59,087 nt of DNA from the NCBI GenBank assembly GCA_937894675.1, contig CALCQO010000034.1:1-59087 (forward strand), in the 5' to 3' direction. This DNA is from an uncultured Clostridia bacterium (GTDB lineage: Bacteria > Bacillota > Clostridia > Christensenellales > Aristaeellaceae). The notes under the pieces were generated by a model. The model searched no databases and had not been told where the DNA came from. It worked only from the letters and a program-made list of their open reading frames with translations. Shown here piece after piece: positions 7,571-16,367 of the stretch (position 1 is its first letter; each line of letters opens with the position of its first letter). Made by a program: the position numbers and the translations under genes.

Positions 7571-9289
7571 TTACGCCAGCAGTCCCTGGGCGGCCTCCTT
7601 CAGTTGCTTGTTCAGCTCTTCGGCCTCCTCCAGCGTCGGCGCTTTGGTGTTGATGTACAGCTTAATCTTGGGCTCGGTGCCGCTGGGGCGCACGCACAGC
7701 CAGTGGCCGCCTTCCAGCTCGAAATAGATGATGTCCGAGGGCAGGTAGTCCAGTTTCTCCGTCTGGCCGTTTTCCGTGCGGGTGCCCTTCAGGTAGTCGC
7801 GCACCGCTTTCACCTTGAACTCGCCCAGGGCCGCGGGGGCTTCGCCGTGGAGGGAGGCCATAATCTGCTTGATTTTTTCCAGGCCGTCCTTGCCCGGCAG
7901 GGTCACGGACTGCACCTGCTCGCTCCAGAAGCCGTAGCGGCGGTAGATTTCCTGCAGGCGGTCGTAGAGGGTGATGTCCTCATGCATGCAGACGCAGGCG
8001 GCCTCGGCAATCAGCAGGGAGGCGTTGACAGCGTCCTTGTCCCGCACGTCGGTGCTGGACAGATACCCGAAGCTTTCCTCAAACCCAAAGAGGAAGGTGT
8101 GGCTGCCCGTCTCCTCAAACTGCTGGATTTTTTCGCCGATGAACTTAAAGCCCGTCAGGGTGTCGAACAAATCCACCTGAAAATCGGCGCAGATGTCGCG
8201 CACCAGCTCGGTGGAGACCAGGGATTTGCACACCGCGCCGTTTTGGGGCAGGGTGCCGTCCTTCTTTTTGGCTGTCAGGATATGGTAGAGCAGCAGGCAG
8301 CCGATCTGGTTGCCCGTCAGGGTGCGGAAGATGCCCTCCCTGTCCTTCACGCACACGCCCAGGCGGTCGCAGTCCGGGTCGGTGCCGAAAATCACGGTGG
8401 CGCCCACCTGCTCCGCCAGGGGGATGGCCAGCTCAAAGGCGCCGGGATCCTCCGGGTTGGGGGCTTTGACGGTGGGGAAACGGCCGTCGGGGGCTTCCTG
8501 CTCCTTCACCACGGTTACCTGGGTGATGCCCACTTCCTTGAGTACCCTGCGCACCGGCACATTGCCCGAGCCGTGCAGGGGGGTGTAGACAATCTTCAAT
8601 TGGCCGCCCTCGGCCTTAAGCAAATCGGGGGTGACGGACAGGGCTTTCACCATGGCGATGTAGTCGTCATCCACTTCCTTGTTGCCGATAATTTTCAGCA
8701 GTCCCTGGCGGATGGCTTCCCCCTCGTCCATGGGCAGGGCGTCCTGATAGGCGATGCCCTGGATGGCGGCGGTAACCCCGGCGGCCGCGTCGGGGGACAG
8801 CTGGGCGCCGTCCTCGCCGTACACCTTGTAGCCGTTGTACTGGGGCGGGTTATGGCTGGCGGTAATCACCACGCCGGCGGCGCAGTTCAGGTGGCGGATG
8901 GCGTAGGACACCACAGGCACGGGGCGCAAAGCGTCAAACAAAAAGGTATTGATGCCCCGGGCGGCCAGCACCAGGGCGGTTTCCCTGGCGAACACATCGC
9001 TCATGATGCGGCTGTCATAGCCGACGGCAACGCCGCGCTTGACATCCTCGGGTGTCTGCTTTAAATACTCGGCAAAGCCCGCCGTAGCCCGGCGGATGTT
9101 GTAGATGTTCATGCGGTTCAGGCCATAGCCCAGCACACCCCGCATGCCGGCGGTGCCAAAGGACAGCTCGGTGTAAAAACGATCCTCTATTTCCTTGGGG
9201 TACTCGCGGATGCTTTCCAGTTCCGCAACCAGCTTTTCATCCTGGGCAAACATTGTCAGCCACCGGGTATATTCCTGCATCACATCCAT
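7571..9289 (-). CDS. pgcA: Phosphoglucomutase/phosphomannomutase family protein
   Basis: A 572-residue alpha-D-phosphohexomutase, interconverting hexose 6- and 1-phosphates for glycolysis, cell-wall sugars and exopolysaccharide. All four family motifs are present: the phosphoserine loop TASHNP (about residue 145), the magnesium loop DPDCDR, the sugar-binding GFEES, and the phosphate-binding RPSGTEPK near the C terminus. Length matches the PgcA/ManB type of Bacillota (about 575-580). The start is ATG 9289 because GGGAGG lies six bases ahead; an upstream in-frame ATG would add 11 residues and overlaps the promoter. PgcA-type enzymes usually prefer glucose phosphates, but preference is not visible here. 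Confidence 0.9.
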   Translation of the reverse strand: MDVMQEYTRWLTMFAQDEKLVAELESIREYPKEIEDRFYTELSFGTAGMRGVLGYGLNRMNIYNIRRATAGFAEYLKQTPEDVKRGVAVGYDSRIMSDVFARETALVLAARGINTFLFDALRPVPVVSYAIRHLNCAAGVVITASHNPPQYNGYKVYGEDGAQLSPDAAAGVTAAIQGIAYQDALPMDEGEAIRQGLLKIIGNKEVDDDYIAMVKALSVTPDLLKAEGGQLKIVYTPLHGSGNVPVRRVLKEVGITQVTVVKEQEAPDGRFPTVKAPNPEDPGAFELAIPLAEQVGATVIFGTDPDCDRLGVCVKDREGIFRTLTGNQIGCLLLYHILTAKKKDGTLPQNGAVCKSLVSTELVRDICADFQVDLFDTLTGFKFIGEKIQQFEETGSHTFLFGFEESFGYLSSTDVRDKDAVNASLLIAEAACVCMHEDITLYDRLQEIYRRYGFWSEQVQSVTLPGKDGLEKIKQIMASLHGEAPAALGEFKVKAVRDYLKGTRTENGQTEKLDYLPSDIIYFELEGGHWLCVRPSGTEPKIKLYINTKAPTLEEAEELNKQLKEAAQGLLA

Positions 9290-9322
9290 GGTACTGCCTC
9301 CCTCATATGCGTCTTTTTCCAT

Positions 9323-9351
9323 ATTATAAAAGACAAGCGCCGTTTAGGCAA
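9323..9351 (-). promoter_or_regulatory. Promoter of the phosphohexomutase gene
   Basis: On the minus strand TTGCCT (9346-9351) and TATAAT (9323-9328) are 17 bp apart, about 35 bp ahead of the start codon. Confidence 0.65.
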
Positions 9352-9452
9352 GCGGAACCGCCGGTGAGACGCAAGGTGAAAACAACGCATTGATTATAAT
9401 TTCAAATTGAAGAGTAAAAGTTAAATAAGGGTCTCCTGAACTCCCTTGTATT

Positions 9453-10595
9453 TCAAGTTCCTTTTCGGAGAATATCCAAATACTCCTGATAAGCAAATGT
9501 TCTGTTTCGGCTTGTATTCTCTGTTTGTACAAGGATTCCGGCCTGTATCAGGCGGGAGATGGCAGCGGATACGGTATTGAAAGTAATGCCAAGTTTTTCT
9601 GCGGTTTTTCCGATATCAATAATAGGGTGGGATTGCAGATATTGGAAAACCAACCGTACGTTCTTTGACGCGCGCCCCATGCTGCTGATTTCCGTTTCGT
9701 GTTTTTCGCGTAATCTGGTTAATTCGTCTATGGTTTGTACGGCGTCATCGGCTGATTCATACACAGCCAATAAAAAGAAAGTAATCCATTGCTCAAAGTT
9801 GCCCTTGGAGCGGACATCGGTCATTCTGTCATAATATTCAACCCTATTTTTTTTCAGGAAATAGGAGATGTATAGCGCCGGCGTTGTCAGGATTTGCTTA
9901 TCCATCAGGAACAGGGTGATCAGCAGACGTCCGATACGCCCATTTCCATCAAGAAAAGGGTGTATTGTTTCAAATTGGTAATGAATCAAAGCCGCTTGAA
10001 TCAGGGGATCCAGAAGGCTGTCCTCATGCATATATTTCTCTAAAGCAGACATGGATGTTTCCATATCTTCCGGGGAGGGTGGAATATACCTGGCGTTTTT
10101 TAATGTGCTTCCCTGACCTCCTATCCAATTTTGGGAGCGGCGAAACTCACCGGGGCTCTTTTCCTGTCCCCGCACGCCCGACATGAGAAGGGCATGGGTC
10201 TCCTTCATCAGCCTGTTGCACAAAGGCAGAGTTTTCAATCTTTCGACCGCGTACTCTGTGGCTTTGATATAATTCACCACATCCGCGACATCGCGGTTTG
10301 CGTTGGTTTCTGCCATGGGGTTAAGAACATCTTCCAGTGTTGCCTGCGTTCCCTCAATCTGGGAGGACATCAGTGCCTCTTTCCGGACATACATCGAAAC
10401 AAACAGGTTGATATCGGGGATGCTGGAAGATACTCTTTCCAATACAGCCAGCTGGTTGTTGGCTTTCACGAGCAGCGATACCATTTTTTCATCCATTTGA
10501 ACGGGAGGAGCTGGCGGAAGCGGATGGGGCAGAAAGGATTTGTACGCTAAATCTCCGGACAGATTGGTTTTCCAACTACCTGCACGGTTTTGCAA
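9453..10595 (-). CDS. Fic family protein with C-terminal winged helix
   Basis: A 380-residue Fic protein, a class that usually transfers AMP from ATP to target hydroxyl groups. The catalytic motif HPFLDGNGRIGR is intact, and an inhibitory helix motif (SSQIEG, S/T-x3-E-G) sits in the N-terminal part, as in class II self-inhibited Fic proteins. The last about 70 residues form a winged helix (IGKTAEKLGITFNTVSAAI) that may bind DNA for autoregulation. The start is taken as TTG 10595 with SD GGAGA, because the promoter at 10631-10659 places transcription start near 10624, downstream of the in-frame ATG at 10640. The gene and its promoter are AT-richer than both neighbours, suggesting acquisition. 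It stands alone. Confidence 0.85.
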   Translation of the reverse strand: MQNRAGSWKTNLSGDLAYKSFLPHPLPPAPPVQMDEKMVSLLVKANNQLAVLERVSSSIPDINLFVSMYVRKEALMSSQIEGTQATLEDVLNPMAETNANRDVADVVNYIKATEYAVERLKTLPLCNRLMKETHALLMSGVRGQEKSPGEFRRSQNWIGGQGSTLKNARYIPPSPEDMETSMSALEKYMHEDSLLDPLIQAALIHYQFETIHPFLDGNGRIGRLLITLFLMDKQILTTPALYISYFLKKNRVEYYDRMTDVRSKGNFEQWITFFLLAVYESADDAVQTIDELTRLREKHETEISSMGRASKNVRLVFQYLQSHPIIDIGKTAEKLGITFNTVSAAISRLIQAGILVQTENTSRNRTFAYQEYLDILRKGT

Positions 10596-10630
10596 ATGCT
10601 CATCTCCAATCTCATTGAAATACTGATGAC

Positions 10631-10659
10631 AGTATAGCAAGTAAATTTCAAAATATCAA
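10631..10659 (-). promoter_or_regulatory. Promoter of the Fic gene
   Basis: Minus-strand TTGATA (10654-10659), a 17-bp spacer, and TATACT (10631-10636). The predicted transcript start at about 10624 decides the TTG start codon of the gene. Confidence 0.75.
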
Positions 10660-10723
10660 TCAAACTTGAAATAAGGAGCAAGAATCGCAAGCTGTATTGC
10701 AAGTTGCAGGGTGCCCCGCTTCG

Positions 10724-10752
10724 TTGAACACGGGCGGAGGCTATGGTAAAAT
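10724..10752 (+). promoter_or_regulatory. Promoter of the DNA polymerase IV gene
   Basis: TTGAAC (10724-10729), a 17-bp spacer and TAAAAT (10747-10752), 21 bp ahead of the start codon. I see no LexA-type box (GAAC-N4-GTTC) here. Confidence 0.65.
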
Positions 10753-10773
10753 ACAGCAAAGCGAGGGATGGAC

Positions 10774-12093
10774 ATGGCGGACAAACAGGACAGGGTGATT
10801 TTCCATTGCGACTGCAATGGCTTTTTCGCATCGGTGGAAGCGCTGGATAACCCTGCCCTCAGGGACGTGCCCATGGCGGTGGCGGGCAGCCCGGAAAGCC
10901 GCCGGGGCATCGTGCTGGCCAAGAATGAGCTGGCCAAACAATGCGGCATCTACACCACCCAGACGGTGTGGCAGGCCAAAAAGATGTGCCCTTCTTTGGT
11001 GCTGGTGCCGCCCCGCCACGGAAGGTACCAGGAAGTAAGCCGGCAGGTGAACCAGGTGTACGACCGCTTTACCGACATGGTGGAGCCGGCCAGCATCGAT
11101 GAAAGTTTTCTGGATGTGACGGCTTCCCTGGCCTATTTTGAAAAATCCCCCCGGCATCTGGCGGACATGGTGCGCGACCAGGTGCGACGGGATGTGGGGG
11201 TGACCATTTCGGTGGGGGTCAGCTACTGCAAAATCTTCGCCAAGATGGGCAGCGATCTAAAAAAGCCTGACGCCACCACCCTGATTACCCGGGAGAATTA
11301 CCAAAGCCTGCTGTGGCCGCTGCCGGTGGGCAACATGCTGTTCGCCGGCAAACGCACCGTGGATAAGCTGAACGCCCATGGCATCTTCACCATTGGGGAT
11401 CTGGCCAGGGCCCGGGAGGATGCCCTTACGTACATGCTGGGCAAGGCGGGGGCTATGCTGCACCGCTACGCCAACGGCGTGGACGACAGCCCCGTCCTGC
11501 GCCGGGGAGAGATGCCTGCCCCAAAATCCGTGGGCAACGGTAAAACATTCGCCCATAATCTGACGGCGATGGAAGAAATCACCCCCGCCCTGAGCGCCCT
11601 TAGCGACGAGGTAGCCGCCCGCCTGCGGGAGGGGGGACAGATGTGCCAGGGGGTGCAGCTAAGCATCAAAAGCCCCGATTTGCAGGTGATATCCCGGCAG
11701 ACGCGGCTGCAGGCACCCACCTGGCTGCACAAGGAAATCTTGGACGCCGCCCTGGCACTGCTTACGGCCAACTGGCAGCCCGGCGCCCCCATCCGCGCCT
11801 TGACGGTCACTGCGGAGCAATTGGTCACGGCGGATGAGGCCCAGCGGATGCCCGAGCAAATCAGCTTTCTGGATGCCCTTGCCATGGGCGCCGGGCAGCC
11901 CCCGGCGCAGATCCCGGGAGAGCCATCCTTTGCCGAGGGCGCCTTCTGCCCGCTGGCGGCGCGGCAAAAACGCGCCAAAATGGAAAAGCTGGAAGAAACC
12001 ATCCAGCGCATCCGCGCCAAACACGGGGAGGACAGCGTAGGCCTGGGCTTTGGGGAAGGGTACGAGGTACCGGACAACAACCTGCCTTTTTAA
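10774..12093 (+). CDS. dinB: DNA polymerase IV (Y-family translesion polymerase)
   Basis: A 439-residue Y-family polymerase that copies across damaged template bases. The palm carries HCDCNGFFASVE with the first catalytic Asp at 13 and the steric-gate Phe, and SIDES with Asp109-Glu110. VGVSYCKIFAKMGSDLKKP is the conserved finger/palm block, and the helix-hairpin-helix and little-finger parts follow. ATG 10774 is chosen since GAGGG is six bases upstream; the ATG at 10768 is too close to it. The C-terminal tail LGFGEGYEVPDNNLPF is unusual and is not a clear beta-clamp motif. Single-gene unit with its own promoter. Confidence 0.9.
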   Translation: MADKQDRVIFHCDCNGFFASVEALDNPALRDVPMAVAGSPESRRGIVLAKNELAKQCGIYTTQTVWQAKKMCPSLVLVPPRHGRYQEVSRQVNQVYDRFTDMVEPASIDESFLDVTASLAYFEKSPRHLADMVRDQVRRDVGVTISVGVSYCKIFAKMGSDLKKPDATTLITRENYQSLLWPLPVGNMLFAGKRTVDKLNAHGIFTIGDLARAREDALTYMLGKAGAMLHRYANGVDDSPVLRRGEMPAPKSVGNGKTFAHNLTAMEEITPALSALSDEVAARLREGGQMCQGVQLSIKSPDLQVISRQTRLQAPTWLHKEILDAALALLTANWQPGAPIRALTVTAEQLVTADEAQRMPEQISFLDALAMGAGQPPAQIPGEPSFAEGAFCPLAARQKRAKMEKLEETIQRIRAKHGEDSVGLGFGEGYEVPDNNLPF

Positions 12094-12107
12094 GGACGGG
12101 GAGCATT

Positions 12108-12227
12108 GAAAATTTGGCTTGCGTGGAAGCCGAAAAAGTGAAAAAGTGAAAATTGGATTTTTATAGAAGCTAAAAATTGAAAATCGAGAAAGTTGGCTTG
12201 TATGGAAGCCAAAAATAAACGAATCAA
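12108..12227 (+). repeat. Three degenerate 40-bp tandem units
   Basis: Three units begin at 12108, 12148 and 12188 with an exact 40-bp step. Each starts GAAARTT or GAAAATT and holds an A-rich tail; units 1 and 3 contain GGCTTG-N3-GGAAGCC-like hairpins. A further 8-bp hairpin (12217-12224 with 12231-12238) closes the array. The DNA is much richer in A than the neighbouring genes. No coding frame runs through it. Confidence 0.6.
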
Positions 12228-12257
12228 TTCATTCGTTTCAATTGTTTAATATAAATT

Positions 12258-12287
12258 GCAACCCCCAGGTTATAACCCGGGGGTTGC
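12258..12287. terminator. Hairpin terminator between convergent dinB and nrdB
   Basis: A near-perfect stem (GCAACCCCC and GGTT paired with AACC and GGGGGTTGC, one A-C mismatch) with a 2-nt loop. T-rich but not pure T-tracts follow on both strands, so it probably serves both genes. Confidence 0.7.
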
Positions 12288-12318
12288 GTATTGTTTTCAA
12301 AATGGCAAATGGATTGCC

Positions 12319-13365
12319 TTACAAATCATCCACCAGTGCGCTGGACTTGGCGTAGGCGGTGCTGCGGGCCTCAAAGAAGTCGGTTTTGATCATGTTGGCG
12401 TTGGAGTACTGGCTGACCCACTTCATGCTGTCGGGCTCCAGCTCGTGGCCTTCGTAGATGGGCTCCAGCTCCAGGCCGCGGCAGCGCAGGTTGCCCAGGT
12501 ACTGGATGTAGTCGGTAACCATCTGTCCCGTCAGGCCCTCGATGTCCTCGCCAATGACGTACTTGCCCCAGGCGATTTCCTGCTCGCAGCCTTCGCGGAT
12601 CATATCCCGGTACATGTTTTTCAATTCCGGGGTGAACAGCTGGGGCTCTTCCTTCTGCAATTCGTTGACGATGTTTTTAAACAGCCACAGGTGGGTGTTC
12701 TCGTCCCGGTTGATGTAGCGGATTTCCTGCACGGAGCCCGGCATGCGGTTGTTGCGCCCCAGGTTGTAAAAGAACATAAAGCCCGAGTAAAAGTACACGC
12801 CCTCCAAAATATAGTTGGCGATGATGACCCGCATGAAGTTCAGCAGGGTCTTTTCCTCCTGAAAACGGTTGTACTGGTCGCCGATGAAGGTATTGCGCTT
12901 TAAGAGCATGTCGTCGTCCTTCCACTGGAAGAGCACGGCGTCCCGCTCCTGGGGCTCGCAGATGGAGTCCAGCATGTAGCTGTAGCTCTGGCTGTGGATG
13001 GCCTCCTGGAAGGTCTGGATGGCCAGGCACAGGTTCACCTCGTTGGCGGTGATGTATTCGCCGATGTTGGGCAGGTTGGCCGTCTGGATGGAGTCCAGAA
13101 AAATTAAAAAGGAGAGGATTTTATCATACGCCCGGCGCTCGGCGGGGGGCAGGTTGGGGTACTGCTTTTTATCGGGCGCCAGGTTGATTTCCTCGGGCAC
13201 CCAGAAATTGTTCATGGCCTGGCGGTACCAGCCGCTCACCCACTGGTACTTCATGTTGTTAAAGTCGTTGAGGTTGGTTGGGTTGCCGCCAATCATGCGG
13301 CGCAGGGCGATTTCCGTGTCTCCCTGGGGGTTGAACAGGGGCTTTTTCACTAACTTGCTCATCAT
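12319..13365 (-). CDS. nrdB: Ribonucleotide reductase class I, beta subunit
   Basis: A 348-residue ferritin-like radical subunit that supplies the tyrosyl/dimetal radical to NrdA for making dNTPs. All metal ligands are visible: Asp91, Glu121, His124 (EAIHSQSY), Glu188 (LEGVYFYSG), Glu222 and His225 (RDENTHLW); Tyr128, four residues after His124, is the radical tyrosine. Length is normal for NrdB. The SD AAAGGAG precedes two adjacent ATG codons; 13362 is an alternative start. It lies 43 bp after nrdA in the same operon. Class I enzymes need oxygen or a superoxide-type oxidant for activation, notable for what seems to be an anaerobe. Confidence 0.93.
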   Translation of the reverse strand: MMSKLVKKPLFNPQGDTEIALRRMIGGNPTNLNDFNNMKYQWVSGWYRQAMNNFWVPEEINLAPDKKQYPNLPPAERRAYDKILSFLIFLDSIQTANLPNIGEYITANEVNLCLAIQTFQEAIHSQSYSYMLDSICEPQERDAVLFQWKDDDMLLKRNTFIGDQYNRFQEEKTLLNFMRVIIANYILEGVYFYSGFMFFYNLGRNNRMPGSVQEIRYINRDENTHLWLFKNIVNELQKEEPQLFTPELKNMYRDMIREGCEQEIAWGKYVIGEDIEGLTGQMVTDYIQYLGNLRCRGLELEPIYEGHELEPDSMKWVSQYSNANMIKTDFFEARSTAYAKSSALVDDL

Positions 13366-13408
13366 GCTCTCCTTTTATCCGAATCCGATCATGGGCAAAA
13401 ACCTGGCG

Positions 13409-15955
13409 TCAGGTCGCGCAGCTTTCGCATTCCTCCACCTCCAGGGATTTGGAGCGGATGTAGTACAGGGTTTTCACCCCCGTCTTGTTGGCCAGCAGGT
13501 ACAGGCTCAGTATCTGGCGGAAGCTGTAATCGTTGGTGATGTACAGGTTCATGCTCTGGGCCTGGTCGATGTGCCGCTGGCGGATGCCGCAGGCTTTGAC
13601 CGACCAGCTCTGGTCAATCAGGTGGGCGTCCTTGTAGAACCACCAGGTGGCCATGCTTAAATCGGGGGCGGCCCGGGGGATGAGGCCGTTCTTCTTTTCG
13701 TCGTAGTAGAAACGGCTCATGATGGGGTCGATGCCCGCGGTGGTGCCGGCGATGATGCTGGTGGAGCTGGTGGGGGCGATGGCCAGCAGGTAGCCGTTGC
13801 GCAGGCCGCCCCGCATCACCTTATCCTTCAGGGCAAGCCAGCGCTCGCTGGTGTAGCCCCGCTGATCAAAATACGCGCCTGTCTGCCAGTCGCTGCCTGC
13901 AAAGTGGGCGTACACGCCCTTTTCCAGGCCGTTTTCGTGGCTGGCCAGGATGGTGTAGTAGTTGATGTCCTCAAACACCCGATCCACAAAGGCAAGGTGC
14001 TCCTCGGATTCCCACGGGATTTTCTTCAGCGCCAGCAGGTGGTGATACCCCGATACCCCAAGGCCGATGGGCCGGTACAGCCCATTGTTGATTTTCGCGT
14101 AGGGCACGGGGAAAAAGTTCAGGGCGATGACATTGTCCAGCGCCCGGACGGAGGAAGCGATGATGTCCTGCATCTCCGCGGGGTCGTCCACGTCAATCCT
14201 GCCCAGGTTCAGGCTGGCCAGGTTGCACACCACATAGTCCCCGGGCTTGGTCACCTGCACCACCACGGTTTCGCCGTTGATTTCCTCGATGCGCTGCTCC
14301 ACCTGGCTCACGGCGCTCATGTTCTGGGCAATCTCGGTGCACAGGTTGGAGCAGTAGATGATGCCCTTGTGCTTGTTGGGGTTGGCTTCGTTCACCGTGT
14401 CCCGGTTGAAGGCGAAGGGAGTGCCCGTTTCCACGGCGCTTTTGATAATCAGGCGGATGATGTCCTTGATGGGGATCACCCGGCGGCTGATGCGGGTGTC
14501 ATTGACGCAGTCCAGGTATTTCTTTTCCCATTCCCCGCCGAAGGAATCCTCCAGGCAGTAGCCCTTGCGGGTCTCTATCTCGTGGGGGTCGAACAGGTGC
14601 CAGTCCCCCTCGATGTTGGTTTCGGCCTGGCGCCAGAAATAGTCCGGGTAGCACACGGCGGGGAACACGTCGTGGGCTTTCATCCGGTCGTCGCCGTTGT
14701 TGGTGCGCAGCTGCAAAAACTCGGGCAGATCCCGGTGCCACACGTCCAGGTAGACGGCCACCGCGCCCTGGCGCACCCCCAACTGATCCACCGCCACGGC
14801 GGTGTCGTTGGCCAGGCGGATCCAGCGGATGACGCCGCCGGCGGCGCCCTCAAAGCCCCGGATGTCCGAACCGTGGCTGCGCACCTTGCCAAAGTACAGC
14901 CCCATGCCGCCGCCAAACTTGGACACGTTGGCAAAGTTGGAAATGCTGTGGTAGATGCCCTGCAAATCGTCGGGCACGGTGTCGATAAAGCAGGAAGAGA
15001 GCTGGTGGTACGGCTTGCGGGAGTTGGCCAGGGTGGGGGTAGCCATGGTAACCTTCAGGGTGGACAGCATGTCGTAAAAGCGCTTGGTCCATGCAAGGCG
15101 CTGGCTCTTTTCCTCGGGGATGGCCAGGAACAGGGCGATGTTCAGGTACATTTCCTGGATGGTTTCCAGCGGCCGGTGGGCCCGGTCGCGGATGACATAG
15201 CGCTTGGTTAAAAGTTCCAGGCCGGAGTAGGGCAGCAGCTTGTCCCGCTCGGGCTGCATGAAGGCGGCTGCCTCCTCCAGTTCGGCGGGCAGGTAGGTTT
15301 GCAGCACCTGGGCGGCGTATAACCCCTGCTGGGTCAGGTACTCCACCTTTTCGCTGAACTTGCTAAGCCCCAGGTGGGCCATGCGCTCTTGCATCTGATG
15401 CAGGAAAAAGCAGTTGAACAATCGCCCGGCGATCATCTCCCACTTGGCGGCTTCCTTGTCCGTCAGCTCGATGGCCGAGCGGGTTAAAAGGCTCATCCGC
15501 TCCTCCAGCTCCTTGTCCTCCTTGTAGAGGGAGAGGAACTTGCGGTGCAAAATGCCCACATCGTAGCTGTCCTCGGGGAAATCCTTCTCGATGTCCAGCA
15601 AAACCTGGCCCAGGGGCTCAAAATCCGGGAAGAAATCCGCCAGCTTCTGGCGTTCCTGCCGCTTTTTGCGGCGGGTTTCCCGGTATAAAATGTAGGATTT
15701 GGCCTGGTCAAAATACCCGGCTTCCATCAGGACGCGCTCCACCATGTCCTGCACGGCTTCCACGCTGAAGGGCAGATCGCCCCCCGCCATGCGCTGCTCT
15801 ACCTTGGCAAGCAGGCCGTTCAGGGCTTCCTCCTCCAGGGGGCTGCCGGTGGCGGTGAACACCTTGCCCATGGCGTTTTTAATTTTGTTGCTGTCGTAGC
15901 GCTCCGTTTTTCCGCTGCGCTTGATGATTTCCCGGGGCATGTGGTAAGAACTCAT
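13409..15955 (-). CDS. nrdA: Ribonucleotide reductase class I, alpha subunit
   Basis: An 848-residue catalytic subunit reducing ribonucleoside diphosphates. Residues about 7-95 form an ATP-cone for dATP/ATP allosteric control of activity. Catalytic cysteines are visible: Cys322 (SSCFIDTV), the thiyl-radical Cys539 with Glu541 (NLCTEIAQN), and Cys577 (VVCNLASLNLG). The C-terminal redox pair is in EECESCAT. ATG 15955 has AAAGG six bases ahead. It is first in the nrdAB operon, with a consensus promoter overlapping a candidate NrdR box upstream. It resembles the NrdAB (Ia) type rather than NrdEF: no nrdI or nrdH is present. Confidence 0.93.
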   Translation of the reverse strand: MSSYHMPREIIKRSGKTERYDSNKIKNAMGKVFTATGSPLEEEALNGLLAKVEQRMAGGDLPFSVEAVQDMVERVLMEAGYFDQAKSYILYRETRRKKRQERQKLADFFPDFEPLGQVLLDIEKDFPEDSYDVGILHRKFLSLYKEDKELEERMSLLTRSAIELTDKEAAKWEMIAGRLFNCFFLHQMQERMAHLGLSKFSEKVEYLTQQGLYAAQVLQTYLPAELEEAAAFMQPERDKLLPYSGLELLTKRYVIRDRAHRPLETIQEMYLNIALFLAIPEEKSQRLAWTKRFYDMLSTLKVTMATPTLANSRKPYHQLSSCFIDTVPDDLQGIYHSISNFANVSKFGGGMGLYFGKVRSHGSDIRGFEGAAGGVIRWIRLANDTAVAVDQLGVRQGAVAVYLDVWHRDLPEFLQLRTNNGDDRMKAHDVFPAVCYPDYFWRQAETNIEGDWHLFDPHEIETRKGYCLEDSFGGEWEKKYLDCVNDTRISRRVIPIKDIIRLIIKSAVETGTPFAFNRDTVNEANPNKHKGIIYCSNLCTEIAQNMSAVSQVEQRIEEINGETVVVQVTKPGDYVVCNLASLNLGRIDVDDPAEMQDIIASSVRALDNVIALNFFPVPYAKINNGLYRPIGLGVSGYHHLLALKKIPWESEEHLAFVDRVFEDINYYTILASHENGLEKGVYAHFAGSDWQTGAYFDQRGYTSERWLALKDKVMRGGLRNGYLLAIAPTSSTSIIAGTTAGIDPIMSRFYYDEKKNGLIPRAAPDLSMATWWFYKDAHLIDQSWSVKACGIRQRHIDQAQSMNLYITNDYSFRQILSLYLLANKTGVKTLYYIRSKSLEVEECESCAT

Positions 15956-15981
15956 ACAGGGCCTTTCTGCGATACATCTGT

Positions 15982-15997
15982 ATACAACATGTTGTGT
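15982..15997 (-). promoter_or_regulatory. Candidate NrdR box 2 (leader side)
   Basis: The minus-strand 16-mer ACACAACATGTTGTAT agrees with the NrdR consensus ACACWATATATWGTGT at 13 of 16 positions and contains a perfect 12-bp palindrome. It lies in the nrdA leader, downstream of the predicted transcription start. Confidence 0.5.
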
Positions 15998-16023
15998 TTT
16001 ATTTGGGGTTTATCCGTCAGGAA

Positions 16024-16056
16024 CTACAGTATATAGGCACAATGTGCGGGTGTCAA
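16024..16056 (-). promoter_or_regulatory. nrdAB promoter overlapping candidate NrdR box 1
   Basis: Minus-strand TTGACA (16051-16056), 17-bp spacer, TATACT (16028-16033). A weaker NrdR-like 16-mer at 16024-16039 (10 of 16 positions) covers the -10. Its centre is 42 bp from that of box 2, four helical turns; the usual NrdR pair is three turns apart. Confidence 0.6.
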
Positions 16057-16114
16057 TCGTTCCATGCCTGAGGGAGTATACCCCGCTTTCCGCCGTCCTC
16101 TCCCTTGCGAAGGC

Positions 16115-16145
16115 AAAAAGATTCCCCCGGACAAATCCGGGGGAA
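16115..16145 (-). terminator. Intrinsic terminator downstream of the deacetylase gene
   Basis: On the minus strand a 10-bp stem TTCCCCCGGA/TCCGGGGGAA with a 4-nt loop is followed by TCTTTTTG. It ends the deacetylase transcript about 220 nt after the stop codon, before the nrd promoter. The rest of 16057-16367 holds further small hairpins (for example 16188-16210) but no gene. Confidence 0.75.
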
Positions 16146-16335
16146 GAAGGCAGTTAAAGAAGTCTGTATGACGCACTGCGGGGAGGTGTAGGAGGGGCTC
16201 CCCCTCCTACTTTCATCCGCATCAGCAACATGCCAGGTGTCCGGCAGGCCTTGCGAAGCAAGGGTTTCCTCGCCCTCCAACCCTCGGGAGCGCAGCGAGA
16301 GGCGGAGGGCCATATCGTTCCCAAACGGCGAAAAA

Positions 16336-16360
16336 GCGTCCGAAGGACCTTTTTTGACGA
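16336..16360 (-). repeat. Repeat family D, copy 1 (3' end motif)
   Basis: A 25-bp segment shared, with four differences, with 21462-21486. Both copies sit a few bases after a stop codon on the minus strand (deacetylase here, amino acid binding protein there) and each is followed by GC-rich palindromes. Confidence 0.5.
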
Positions 16361-16367
16361 GATGATT

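Noticed and set aside
7544..9064. 506-codon plus-strand frame
   Set aside because: Lies antisense to the phosphohexomutase gene, whose motifs are complete. Rich in Gly, His, Gln and Val as expected for the reverse of a high-GC gene; no SD and no family.
10640..10640. ATG 10640 as start of the Fic gene
   Set aside because: It lies upstream of the transcription start predicted from the promoter at 10631-10659; TTG 10595 has the SD.
13904..15211. 435-codon plus-strand frame over nrdA
   Set aside because: Antisense shadow of nrdA with biased composition.
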